Assembly (NCBI GenBank): GCA_964577055.1
Contig: CAZNWC010000002.1
Location: forward strand, 244,271 to 308,270
DNA length: 64,000 nucleotides
Direction of reading: 5' to 3'
Source: PNNG01 sp964577055
Lineage (GTDB): Bacteria > Bacteroidota > Bacteroidia > UBA7662
Shown: in pieces, positions 1-8,964 of the stretch
How the letters are laid out: the number at the start of each line of letters is the position of its first letter
How positions within the stretch are numbered: position 1 is the stretch's first letter
Program-made: the position numbers and the translations under genes
Notes under the pieces: model-generated
What the model was told of the DNA's origin: nothing
What the model saw: the letters and a program-made list of their open reading frames with translations, nothing else
The model's database searches: none

Positions 1-1175
1 TCAACATCGATTGCTGGCGTGAGCTCAATTTTATTCTTGCTGATAAAATACGGCGGATATGACGCGCGGAGTGCGGTCATGCTTTTCCCCGATTTGGCCA
101 AATGTGTCAAGAAAAACGCGATGCCCAAAAGTGCATCACGACCAGCATGCAGGGTTGGATAGATGATGCCTCCGTTGCCTTCTCCACCGATGATGGCATC
201 AATTCTTCTCATTTCCGCAACTACATTTACTTCTCCTACGGCACTGGCGCTGTACTGCTGGCCATGCTTTTCAGTCACGTCCCATAATGCTCGCGTTGAA
301 CTCAAGTTTGAGACGGTATTTCCGGGTGTATGCTGCAATACATAATCTGCCACTGCCACAAGGGTATATTCCTCGCCAAACATGCTACCGTCTTCATTTA
401 CCAGAGCCAAACGGTCTACATCAGGGTCTACGACAATTCCCAAATCGGCACCAACTTCTTTTACCAAAGCCGAAATTTCGGTTAGGTGTTCGGGCAGGGG
501 CTCTGGATTGTGTGGAAAATGACCATTAGGCTCGCAGTATAATTGATGCACTTGCAACACACCCAATTCTTTTAGCAACTTGGGTACTGCGATGCCACCC
601 GTAGAATTTACACAATCAATGGCTACCACAAATCCACGCGAACGAATGGCTTCTAGGTCGACCAAAGGAAGCTCCAGAATCTTTTGGATGTGAAAATCAA
701 TTGCATCTGTGCGCTGCTCATAGCCACCTATACGATCAATATCTGCAAAAAGAAGTTGTTCAGGAGTTTCGGCAATTTCTAAAACCCTTGCACCGTCGGC
801 TGCGTCAATAAATTCGCCTTTTTCATTCAGCAATTTAAGGGCATTCCATTGTTTGGGATTGTGTGAAGCTGTTAAAATGATGCCCCCTGCAGCCGACAAG
901 GCAGGCACCATCATCTCTACGGTGGGCGTTGTAGATAAGCCCACATCCACCACGTCCAATCCTAATCCCTGCAATGTACCTACCACCAATCGATTCACCA
1001 TTTCGCCAGAAATTCTTGCATCTCTGCCAACCACAACGGTTTCGCCCTTGGATTTATCTTTCAGCCAAGTACCAAAGGCTGCTGTAAACTTAACTACGTC
1101 GATCGGACTGAGTCCCTCACCAGGAATACCGCCAATGGTCCCCCTGATGCCTGATATAGATTTTATGAGCGTCAC
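1..1175 (-). CDS. glmM: Phosphoglucosamine mutase, C-terminus cut by window edge
   Basis: Converts glucosamine-6-phosphate to glucosamine-1-phosphate for UDP-GlcNAc, peptidoglycan and LPS synthesis. Reading the minus strand from a GTG at 1175 gives a protein starting (M)TLIKSISGIRGTIGG, the usual start of Bacteroidota members of this alpha-D-phosphohexomutase family. The active-site phosphoserine loop TASHNP, the metal loop DPDVDR and the sugar-binding GGEGNGG motif are all present. About 391 codons are in the window; the missing part should hold the phosphate-binding C-terminal domain. No in-frame ATG lies near the N-terminus, so GTG is the likely start. A TAnnTTTG -7 box lies 15 nt upstream. 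GlmM and other phosphohexomutases (PMM/PGM) are hard to separate by eye, so the exact substrate is inferred. Confidence 0.88.
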   Translation of the reverse strand, partial: MTLIKSISGIRGTIGGIPGEGLSPIDVVKFTAAFGTWLKDKSKGETVVVGRDARISGEMVNRLVVGTLQGLGLDVVDVGLSTTPTVEMMVPALSAAGGIILTASHNPKQWNALKLLNEKGEFIDAADGARVLEIAETPEQLLFADIDRIGGYEQRTDAIDFHIQKILELPLVDLEAIRSRGFVVAIDCVNSTGGIAVPKLLKELGVLQVHQLYCEPNGHFPHNPEPLPEHLTEISALVKEVGADLGIVVDPDVDRLALVNEDGSMFGEEYTLVAVADYVLQHTPGNTVSNLSSTRALWDVTEKHGQQYSASAVGEVNVVAEMRRIDAIIGGEGNGGIIYPTLHAGRDALLGIAFFLTHLAKSGKSMTALRASYPPYFISKNKIELTPAIDV

Positions 1176-1190
1176 AGCTGTTTTTTTGCA

Positions 1191-1198
1191 CAAATATA
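1191..1198 (-). promoter_or_regulatory. Putative -7 box of glmM
   Basis: Minus-strand TATATTTG fits the Bacteroidota -7 consensus TAnnTTTG and ends 15 nt before the GTG start of glmM. No clear TTG -33 element lies 19-21 nt upstream, so it is only a candidate. Confidence 0.45.
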
Positions 1199-1240
1199 GG
1201 GGTATGCGGGCAAGTTTCAGATGCGCTTGAGACCGAACAT

Positions 1241-1954
1241 TTATTCTGTCTTTACCACGAGCTTAAAGCCCTTACCATGCACGTTCATGATTTCCACATT
1301 TCCATCGGCCGACAACATTTTCCGGAGTTTACTGATGAAAACGTCCATACTTCTGCCATTAAAATAGGTATCACTCCCCCAAATTTGCTTGAGAGCATGT
1401 TCTCTCGGTACCACTTCATTCACACGTGCACTCAGCATGCGTAGCAATTCCGACTCCTTAGAAGTCAGATCGGTTTGCTGGCCATCGATGGTGAGGGTTT
1501 GGGTTATTGCATTAAAATGGGTTCGCGAAAAATGAAACTGATCTGTTTCCGCTTGCAATGCCATCCCCCGGCGTAAAGTTCTGCGCAGTACAGCGTGAAT
1601 ACGCACCATGAGCTCATCCATGCTGAATGGCTTGGTCAGATAATCATCGGCACCAATTTCAAATCCTTTGAGTACATCTTCTTTCATGCTTCTGGCTGTC
1701 ACAAAGATGATGGGAACTTCGGCATTCATTTTCCTGATTTCTTTGGCAAGCGTAAAGCCATCTTTGATGGGCATCATGATGTCGAGAATCAATAAATTGT
1801 AATTCGACGATTCGAACTTAGCCAGAGCTTGTGCGCCATCTGTTGCTAAATCAACTTCGAAGCCTTTCGCACGCAAGCGTTCTGAAAGAATGAGGCCGAG
1901 ATTCTCATCATCTTCGGCCATTAACACTTTGATTTCATTTTCAGGATTTTCCAT
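1241..1954 (-). CDS. OmpR-family response regulator (RprY-like)
   Basis: DNA-binding response regulator paired with the upstream histidine kinase. The receiver domain spans about residues 7-120, with phospho-acceptor Asp58 in LLILDIMMP and the conserved Lys108 in LTKPF. A winged-helix trans_reg_C domain fills about 140-235, with the recognition region around SKLRKML. I chose the ATG at 1954 (MENPENEIKV); an in-frame TTG at 1972 would add six residues inside the kinase gene. It overlaps the end of the kinase gene by 14 nt, indicating translational coupling. Composition and pairing resemble Bacteroides RprY, but the regulon cannot be read from the sequence. Confidence 0.9.
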   Translation of the reverse strand: MENPENEIKVLMAEDDENLGLILSERLRAKGFEVDLATDGAQALAKFESSNYNLLILDIMMPIKDGFTLAKEIRKMNAEVPIIFVTARSMKEDVLKGFEIGADDYLTKPFSMDELMVRIHAVLRRTLRRGMALQAETDQFHFSRTHFNAITQTLTIDGQQTDLTSKESELLRMLSARVNEVVPREHALKQIWGSDTYFNGRSMDVFISKLRKMLSADGNVEIMNVHGKGFKLVVKTE

Positions 1955-3479
1955 GATTTTCTGCTTTTTCAAAAGGAAGGGTTATGATAAATGTAGAGCC
2001 CTCGCCGAGTGTACTTTGTACTTCAACCTTGCCTCCGTGAAGTTCTACAATACTTTGCACATACGAAAGCCCTAAACCGAATCCCTTGACATCGTGGACA
2101 TCACCTGTTGGAACCCGGTAAAACTTTTCGAATATTTTTTTGACTTGTGCATTGGTCATACCAATACCGTTGTCGTGTACTTCAATGAGCACACCCCCTT
2201 CGGTGTTACGCGTTTCAATCGAAACTTCTGGATTTCGGGTGCAATACTTGAGTGCGTTATCGATGAGATTGGTGAATACATTGAGCATGTGCATCTCGTC
2301 GAGCATCATTTCACGGCCCTCTGCCAACAGCCGCAAATGCAACTGCCCCTGCTTTTTTTGAACCATTAATTCTGTTTGGTTTGCTGCCTTGCTGATAAGC
2401 TCATGTAGGTTCACGCTTTTCTCCTTCAAAGAAAAACCTGATTTTTCGAGCAGAGCAATGTTTAAAATGCGCTCAACATGCCTCCGGAGCCGCTGATTTT
2501 CTTCAAAAATGATCCGATTGTAGCGCTCTGCTACAGAATTTTCTTCTTTACGCGCCAAATCGAGCACCGCTTCGCTCGCCAAGTTAATGGTTGCAATGGG
2601 TGTTTTTAATTCATGCGTCATGTTATTGATAAAGTCGGTTTTTAACTCCGACAGCTTTTTCTGCTTCAGTAACAAATCAACCAACATGTAAAAACTCCCC
2701 CCTAACAACATAATGGCCAACATCGAAAGCATGATTTGGGCCGACACATGGCTGAAGAAAAATGCCCTTTGATTGTAAAAACGAAAGACCAAATAATAGT
2801 TTGTGGTAAGTTGATCGCCCGGAAACAGCTTGGCCAAAAATACATTCTGGGTACCTGCCACCTTGTTTTCATTGGCAACCCTCTTGAAAAAGGCATTATC
2901 GCCTTTAACAATTTCGTAAGTATATTCTTTCGTTAGCTCGTACTTTACAAACACTACCTCCGACAATGAATCAATGAGCGCATCGTTTACACGCTCATAA
3001 ATGTTCAAGTTGCGCGATTCCTGGATCTCACGCATAAAAGCCAACATGAAATCATTGTTCTTAAACAGTTGATTATCAGCTATCAATTTATCAACTGCAT
3101 GCGAAACGCTGTCATCGTCGGATTCCTCATTTTCCCACAGAGACAAATCGGCCCCAAAGTCCGGGAAACCACCTCCCATCAACGGATCATTGGGCACATT
3201 AGCCATGCCATTCAAGCCCGTTGGGGGAACAGGTATGTTATTTTCGGTTGTCTTCAACGAGGCGCGTAAAAATGCCCCTATGGCTTCTTGGCTTTCTACA
3301 CGCTTGGTGATTTCATGTACGGCATTATTGGCAAGTATATTGAAGTTTTCTTTTTGCAACTTCATGGCATTGCTCAACCAATAAAACTGAAGTGCCAACA
3401 AGGTTAAAAGCGACATAGAAATGCTGATCACCAAGATCCGCACATGTTCGGCCTTTACCGAGATATTGAACAACGCCAT
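1941..3479 (-). CDS. Membrane sensor histidine kinase (RprX-like)
   Basis: Inner-membrane sensor kinase of 512 residues. It has a transmembrane segment at about 13-35, a periplasmic sensor region to about 245 without a recognised fold, and a second membrane segment at about 248-271. A HisKA dimerisation domain follows with phospho-acceptor His289 in NNMTHELKTP, then a HATPase_c domain whose N box (FTNLIDNALKYC), G1 box (DNGIGM) and G2 box (GFGLGLSYV) are intact. The periplasmic part holds a Gly/Pro/Asn-rich stretch around residues 85-110. It is translationally coupled to the response regulator. The signal sensed is unknown. Confidence 0.92.
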   Translation of the reverse strand: MALFNISVKAEHVRILVISISMSLLTLLALQFYWLSNAMKLQKENFNILANNAVHEITKRVESQEAIGAFLRASLKTTENNIPVPPTGLNGMANVPNDPLMGGGFPDFGADLSLWENEESDDDSVSHAVDKLIADNQLFKNNDFMLAFMREIQESRNLNIYERVNDALIDSLSEVVFVKYELTKEYTYEIVKGDNAFFKRVANENKVAGTQNVFLAKLFPGDQLTTNYYLVFRFYNQRAFFFSHVSAQIMLSMLAIMLLGGSFYMLVDLLLKQKKLSELKTDFINNMTHELKTPIATINLASEAVLDLARKEENSVAERYNRIIFEENQRLRRHVERILNIALLEKSGFSLKEKSVNLHELISKAANQTELMVQKKQGQLHLRLLAEGREMMLDEMHMLNVFTNLIDNALKYCTRNPEVSIETRNTEGGVLIEVHDNGIGMTNAQVKKIFEKFYRVPTGDVHDVKGFGLGLSYVQSIVELHGGKVEVQSTLGEGSTFIITLPFEKAENHGKS

Positions 3480-3548
3480 GGGTGCAAAAAACCTTAATTT
3501 ATTTCAACCAAATAATCTCCATCACCCTGCTTAACTATAATTAACAGC

Positions 3549-6548
3549 CTAGCTTAAAATGGCTTTTATCTCTTCGAGGTTGAGTTGCTTGACCAAAGAC
3601 TGCTCAGCTCCCACAAGTGAATCACTGATACTTCGTTTCCTTTGTTGTAACGCCATGATTTTTTCTTCCACTGAGTTTTTGGTAATGAACCTGTACGAAA
3701 TAACTGTACGCTTTTGGCCAATACGGTGAGATCGGTCGATGGCCTGTTGTTCAACAGCAGGATTCCACCAAGGATCTAACAGTATGACGTAGTCTGCAGA
3801 GGTAAGATTCAGCCCTAAGCCGCCTGCTTTAAGGCTAATGAGAAAAACTTTTACGTCGGCCTTTTTATTGAATTGCTCAACCAATTTTGCGCGTTCTTCT
3901 CGCACAGTTTGACCATCAAGGTAATAATGGGTAATTTGCTCATGCAAAAGCCTATTTTTCACCAATCGAAGATGCTTCACGAACTGCGAAAAGACCAAAA
4001 TTTTATGCCCTTCATGCAAGGCATTTTTCAGCATGCGCATGGCTTCCTCAAACTTTCCGGAAGAATCTGTATACTCATTTTCTACCATAGCAGGATGATT
4101 GGCTACTTGGCGTAAAATAGTTAGCCCCCTGAGCAGCAACATTTGCGATCGAACCAAGCCGTTTTTTTGGATAGACTCCAGTATTTCATTTCTGAAACCT
4201 GCCTTCAAACGCTCATAGGTTTCTTCTTGCGCGTCCGTCATATCGCAATAATGAATGTGTTCAATACGATCGGGCAAATCAGTTGCTACCTGCTTTTTGG
4301 TCCTCCTGAGGATGAATGGATGTATGATAGACCTCAATCGCTTTGCGACTGTTTCGTCTTTTTCTTTCTCGATGGGATTCACATATTGGTCCCGGAAAAA
4401 CTTTAGATTACCTAGTAAGCCTGGATTCACAAAGCTCATGATGGACCACAAATCAATCACAGAATTCTCAACGGGTGTACCACTTAACACCAGTCGGTGG
4501 TTGCCTTTAAGCAAACGAACTGCACGTGAGATTTGCGAACCTGGATTTTTGATGTTTTGACCTTCATCCAAAACGATATAATGGAAATCAACCCTTTTGA
4601 AAATTTCTAGGTCCATACGCAGCGTTCCGAAAGAGGTAATCACAAGGTCGTAAGCGCCAAACCATTGACTGTCTCTGTCGCGCTGCGTTCCTGCATGAAT
4701 CATGATACTTAATTCAGGCGCAAATTTCTTGGCCTCTGCGTACCAATTATGTAAAATACTTGTAGGTGCCACCAATAAGGATGGTTTTATTGGCTGGCTG
4801 CTCTCTTTCAGTTCTAATTTGTCCTTAAGCAAAAGACAAAGAGTTTGGACTGTTTTGCCCAAGCCCATATCGTCGGCCAAGATGCCACCGAAACCGTTTT
4901 TTCGCAGGAACCATAACCAATTCAATCCGGCATGCTGATACTGTCGCAATTGAGCCCTAAACGCAGTCGGAATCTGTACTTCTTCGACTTGCTCCCATGC
5001 TTTGGCCGTTTGTATCTTGATTTTAAAATGCGCTTCGGCCCGTTCCTCCAAGGCTTGTTGCAGCTCGGTTACCAACTGATAATGATGCCTGTGCAATCGA
5101 GCATTTTCTTCGCTGGTTTCGATATGACGAAAAACCGACTGCAATTTGCTAAACCATGCTTCAGGTATAATAGCCGTTTTGCCGTTGGGCAATTCAAACT
5201 CACGGATACCATGAACTATGTGATTGCGTAACCGCAAAAAGGGGATCTCAAATTCCCCAAACACGATTCGCGCATGAATATCAAACCAATCGCCTGTTTC
5301 AGCTACCGACAAGTCAAGGCTGTTGCCCATGATATACAAATGGGCAGCTGTTTCATCTTGCTCCAATACAAAGCCATTGCGCACCAGCTCCTCACGGTTG
5401 ACCGACAACCAATCGAGCAAGGCATGCTCCGCTCCTGCTGATTGCCCTTTTAACCCAAACAATGCACCTGATAGTTGGTGAAGTCCTAAATGATTCAGTT
5501 TATCGTGTTGATTCACCTCCCAAATGTGCGACCGCACGGTTTTGATAAATTCATAGCCACCAGTCGTCTTGATCAATTTCACCAAGACCCTATTGCGGTT
5601 GTTGAACAAAACATCCTGTTGGTCGTATCGGAACAGCAAAATCAAGGCATAATCGCCTTGCAAAGTGCGTGTCAACCGCAAAACAGGAACCGCTTCGGTT
5701 TTATTGCTTCTGATTCCAAAGCCCTCGGCTTTTACTTGGTACCTTTCTATCAGCGAAAAAACAAATTTGTGGATATACGTATCTTCACTTGACTTTGGAA
5801 CCTGAATATAGAATTTGTTTAAAAAAGGCTGAAGTTTGTTGCCTTCAAGTTCAGGATCAAATTCATATAACTGATCATCAATCAGCATCCAGGTAGGGTT
5901 TAAGCTCACCAGTAATGCGCCTTGTTGTTGAAATTTGAGTAGCTTGCCTTGGTGCAGGAGTGTTGGATAATACCTGATGCCTTCTTCATTCCGCTTGAAA
6001 TGGAATAAAACCGACACCTTTCCTTCATTGTAATGGATCTGTTTCCAGGTAGGATCGTCATCATCACCCATGATGAAAAGCGCTTTGTCTTTACACAATT
6101 CCAAACATCTACTGAGTCGTTTTTCAATACTTGGCCGAATCAACTCGTGCATTTCACTAGAGTATACGTTTTGGAAGAAATCCAGTGGCCGCATGCCCTT
6201 TTTCTGTGCATGCTTCCTGATAATGGTCTGTTGATCACATTCCTCCATCAACCTGATCAATTCTACATCGGTTGAATCAAGTAGATAATCGAATTCTTTG
6301 CTAGTAAGGCTATTGAGTTTTTTATTGGTATAAGTAAAGTTACCCGCATCGTTTAGCTGAACGATATAGGGTGAAATGAGTAAGCCTAGGTATTCGTGGT
6401 TATAGAGCGAATACACCAATTTATGCGACTGGGCCTGATCAATTTGCACAGATGGAAATAGGTTTTGCCAAGCCTGCCTGGCAAGATTAACGTTTGGTTG
6501 AATTTCCAAGTTAACCAGCCCAAGCAGATTGACCAAAAAAAAAAACAA
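3549..6548 (-). CDS. SNF2-family DEAD-like helicase/translocase
   Basis: Large Swi2/Snf2 ATPase (up to 999 residues) expected to translocate on double-stranded DNA and remodel protein-DNA complexes or transcription. The N-terminal ~500 residues are a poorly conserved region seen in bacterial members. The helicase core follows: Walker A in DDMGLGKT (about 559-566), a DEGQ Walker B at 661-664, a TSFGTL motif, SGTPVEN, and a C-terminal RecA lobe with motif VI DRSHRIGQ. The start is uncertain: the longest frame begins at a TTG directly before a run of 11 T and no in-frame ATG lies nearby, so translation may start at a later TTG or GTG. It begins 5 nt after the dapF stop, so the two are co-transcribed. 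Confidence 0.88.
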   Translation of the reverse strand: MFFFLVNLLGLVNLEIQPNVNLARQAWQNLFPSVQIDQAQSHKLVYSLYNHEYLGLLISPYIVQLNDAGNFTYTNKKLNSLTSKEFDYLLDSTDVELIRLMEECDQQTIIRKHAQKKGMRPLDFFQNVYSSEMHELIRPSIEKRLSRCLELCKDKALFIMGDDDDPTWKQIHYNEGKVSVLFHFKRNEEGIRYYPTLLHQGKLLKFQQQGALLVSLNPTWMLIDDQLYEFDPELEGNKLQPFLNKFYIQVPKSSEDTYIHKFVFSLIERYQVKAEGFGIRSNKTEAVPVLRLTRTLQGDYALILLFRYDQQDVLFNNRNRVLVKLIKTTGGYEFIKTVRSHIWEVNQHDKLNHLGLHQLSGALFGLKGQSAGAEHALLDWLSVNREELVRNGFVLEQDETAAHLYIMGNSLDLSVAETGDWFDIHARIVFGEFEIPFLRLRNHIVHGIREFELPNGKTAIIPEAWFSKLQSVFRHIETSEENARLHRHHYQLVTELQQALEERAEAHFKIKIQTAKAWEQVEEVQIPTAFRAQLRQYQHAGLNWLWFLRKNGFGGILADDMGLGKTVQTLCLLLKDKLELKESSQPIKPSLLVAPTSILHNWYAEAKKFAPELSIMIHAGTQRDRDSQWFGAYDLVITSFGTLRMDLEIFKRVDFHYIVLDEGQNIKNPGSQISRAVRLLKGNHRLVLSGTPVENSVIDLWSIMSFVNPGLLGNLKFFRDQYVNPIEKEKDETVAKRLRSIIHPFILRRTKKQVATDLPDRIEHIHYCDMTDAQEETYERLKAGFRNEILESIQKNGLVRSQMLLLRGLTILRQVANHPAMVENEYTDSSGKFEEAMRMLKNALHEGHKILVFSQFVKHLRLVKNRLLHEQITHYYLDGQTVREERAKLVEQFNKKADVKVFLISLKAGGLGLNLTSADYVILLDPWWNPAVEQQAIDRSHRIGQKRTVISYRFITKNSVEEKIMALQQRKRSISDSLVGAEQSLVKQLNLEEIKAILS

Positions 6549-6553
6549 AAATC

Positions 6554-7333
6554 TTAAATCAATCCTGTGAATACCCGTTGTGCTGGTCCAATTAGGCTTA
6601 TTGTATCAAAGCCAGTGTCACCTCTTCTTCCTTGCACTTGCAACGTGCCACCGCTTGTATGTACCACGACCTTAAAAGTTGATTGCCAGTTTTCTTCATA
6701 AGCCATTAACAATGCGGCAGCTGTCACACCAGTTCCACAGGAAAAGGTTTCGGCTTCAACACCGCGTTCATATGTCCGTACTTTCAAAGCACGGTCACCA
6801 GCACGTTCTAAAAAATTCACATTCGTCCCACCTGGTGCGTAATGTGCATGCCATCGTAATTTTTTACCGATGCCCGCCACATCAAATAACGCTACTTCAC
6901 TCACCCATGCAAGATGATGGGGAGAACCTGTATTTAAAAAATAGCCCCCATCAGGCCCCATCGTTGGAAATGCAGTGTCCTGCATAGCCAACTGCACCTG
7001 TCCATTTGACAAATTGGCAGCATGCTCACCATCTACTGCTAAAAAAGTCGTGCTGTCCTTGATCAAACCTAAATCATGGGCAAATTGCACAACACACCTA
7101 CCTCCATTGCCACACATACTCCCTTCGCGACCATCTGCGTTGATGTATATCATTTCAAAATCAAAGTCTTTGTTGGTTTGCAGCAGAATTACACCATCTG
7201 CACCAATGCCAAACCGTCGGTCGCACCAAGCAGCAAAAAGCGCTTGATTGTTGCGTTGAACCAGTCCCTCACGGTTGTCGATCATGATAAAATCGTTGCC
7301 CGTCCCTTGGTATTTGTAGAAAGAAATTGCCAT
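6554..7333 (-). CDS. dapF: Diaminopimelate epimerase
   Basis: Cytoplasmic PLP-independent racemase that converts LL- to meso-diaminopimelate for lysine and peptidoglycan synthesis. Length (259 residues) fits the family. The two catalytic cysteines are visible: Cys74 in SMCGNGGRC and Cys199 in ETFSCGTGVTA. The N-terminal KYQGTGNDF signature is present. Start is an ATG with a near-consensus -7 box (TAGTTCTG) 5 nt upstream. The other DAP-pathway gene in the window, dapB, is 36 kb away. First gene of a short unit with the SNF2 helicase. Confidence 0.96.
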   Translation of the reverse strand: MAISFYKYQGTGNDFIMIDNREGLVQRNNQALFAAWCDRRFGIGADGVILLQTNKDFDFEMIYINADGREGSMCGNGGRCVVQFAHDLGLIKDSTTFLAVDGEHAANLSNGQVQLAMQDTAFPTMGPDGGYFLNTGSPHHLAWVSEVALFDVAGIGKKLRWHAHYAPGGTNVNFLERAGDRALKVRTYERGVEAETFSCGTGVTAAALLMAYEENWQSTFKVVVHTSGGTLQVQGRRGDTGFDTISLIGPAQRVFTGLI

Positions 7334-7411
7334 TTTAACAGAACTATAGGTTTAACCTTTCGTTAACATAATTGTGACAAGCTGTCGCGTTATCGTTGTC
7401 GCTACGCCACC

Positions 7412-7419
7412 TAGCTTTG
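7412..7419 (+). promoter_or_regulatory. Putative -7 box of htrA
   Basis: TAGCTTTG matches TAnnTTTG and lies about 49 nt before the chosen ATG of the HtrA gene, within the 135-bp divergent gap between dapF and htrA. The expected TTG at -33 is not convincing. Confidence 0.4.
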
Positions 7420-7468
7420 TATGGCATCGTAGTTGCACACAAAATTAGTCAGAATAAAAACCATCTTT

Positions 7469-8911
7469 ATGAAAAGGAACATCGGAATTTTTGTCATTGC
7501 CCTACTGGGTGCACTCAGTGGAACTGCTTTGTACAACTGGTTGCAAGCCAAATCACCACAAGCTCAGCAAGTAGTGAATCAACCGGTTCAATTCGCCAGT
7601 TTTCCTGAACACATCTTAGAGCATCCCAATTTTGTCACTGCTTCCGCAGTAGCCACTCCTGCAGTGGTGCACATCAAAACCAAAGTAAATCCCGAAACTT
7701 CTTCCAACAGCCAGGTGCCAGATCCTTTTCGGGATTTTTTCGGCCAGGAATTTTTTGGGCCAAGAGGGCCCAAAATGGGCTCTGGTTCAGGCGTTATTCT
7801 CAGTGCCGATGGTTTTATTGTCACCAATAACCACGTAATCAACGGTGCCGATGAAATAGAAGTCGTGCTAAACGATAAGCGGAGCTTCAACGCCACCATC
7901 GTGGGTACTGATCCGAGCACAGACATCGCCTTGATCAAGATTCAAGCGGAAGCATTGTCCTTTTTAACCTTTGGCAATAGCGATAATTTACAAATTGGAG
8001 AATGGGTATTGGCGGTAGGCAATCCATTTAACCTCACCTCTACCGTAACTGCTGGGATAGTTTCAGCAAAAGGCCGCAACATCAATATTCTAGGTGGTGG
8101 CAACAGCATTGAAGCCTTCATTCAAACCGATGCTGCCGTGAATCCTGGCAACAGCGGTGGTGCTTTGGTAAATGTAAAGGGAGAATTGATTGGCATCAAT
8201 ACTGCGATTGCTACCAATACAGGCAGTTACCAAGGCTATTCATTTGCCGTTCCGGCCAATATTGCGAGCAAAGTGGTTGAAGATCTGCGCAATTTTGGCA
8301 CTGTGCAGCGCGCATATTTGGGTATTCAAATACAAGATGTTGATGCGGCGCTTGCTTCAAAAGAAGATCTAAACGTGAACTATGGCGCATATGTGGCTGA
8401 TTTTTTGCCAAATAGTGCTGCTGAAGCCGCCGGAGTAAAAAAAGGCGACGTGGTCATCAGTATCGATGAAGTAGTGGTACGTTCCACCCCGCAATTGATG
8501 GAAGTGGTGAGTCGCAAACGTCCAGGCGAAAAAGTAAAAGTGGTTGTTGATCGCAAAGGCAAACAACAGGAATTCACTGTGCTTTTGCGCGGCGCTGATG
8601 GTGGCACAGCAGTTGTAAAAGCAGATACCAAGCCCGAAGCTGCTGCAGCCTTGGGCGCAAGCTTTGAGAACGTATCAAAAAAGGAATTGGAGAGCCTGAA
8701 AATAGATGGTGGTGTAAAAGTGGCTAAATTGAATAATGGCGTACTTAAAAATACAGGTATGCGCGAAGGCTTTATCATCACCAAAGTGGATAAAACAGCT
8801 GTTAGATCGCCAAAAGAATTGACAAAAGCACTTCAGCAGGCCAGCGGTGGTGTACTCATAGAAGGTTATTACCCCAATGGTTCGAAGGCCTATTACGGCT
8901 TTGGTATGTAA
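7469..8911 (+). CDS. Do-like periplasmic serine protease (HtrA/DegP)
   Basis: Envelope quality-control protease/chaperone of 480 residues. An N-terminal hydrophobic segment (about residues 4-22) acts as signal anchor. The trypsin-like domain has its triad at His122 (TNNHVI), Asp152 (STDIALIKI) and Ser229 (NPGNSGGAL). Two PDZ domains follow at about 280-370 and 395-475, the second more divergent. I chose the ATG at 7469 (MKRNIGIF) over an upstream TTG because it gives a normal N-terminus. A strong terminator follows at 8934-8964. Usually induced by envelope stress; no specific operator seen. Confidence 0.95.
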   Translation: MKRNIGIFVIALLGALSGTALYNWLQAKSPQAQQVVNQPVQFASFPEHILEHPNFVTASAVATPAVVHIKTKVNPETSSNSQVPDPFRDFFGQEFFGPRGPKMGSGSGVILSADGFIVTNNHVINGADEIEVVLNDKRSFNATIVGTDPSTDIALIKIQAEALSFLTFGNSDNLQIGEWVLAVGNPFNLTSTVTAGIVSAKGRNINILGGGNSIEAFIQTDAAVNPGNSGGALVNVKGELIGINTAIATNTGSYQGYSFAVPANIASKVVEDLRNFGTVQRAYLGIQIQDVDAALASKEDLNVNYGAYVADFLPNSAAEAAGVKKGDVVISIDEVVVRSTPQLMEVVSRKRPGEKVKVVVDRKGKQQEFTVLLRGADGGTAVVKADTKPEAAAALGASFENVSKKELESLKIDGGVKVAKLNNGVLKNTGMREGFIITKVDKTAVRSPKELTKALQQASGGVLIEGYYPNGSKAYYGFGM

Positions 8912-8933
8912 ACCTAAGCGCTTGCAAATGGTT

Positions 8934-8964
8934 AAGGTTCGGAGTATCTTCCGAACCTTTTTTT
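8934..8964 (+). terminator. Rho-independent terminator after htrA
   Basis: A perfect 10-bp stem (AAGGTTCGGA at 8934-8943 with its complement at 8950-8959), 6-nt loop, and a run of T ending at 8964. The T run abuts the ATG of the next gene at 8965. Confidence 0.85.

Noticed and set aside
7433..8911. HtrA start at TTG 7433
   Set aside because: The ATG at 7469 gives a normal basic-hydrophobic N-terminus.
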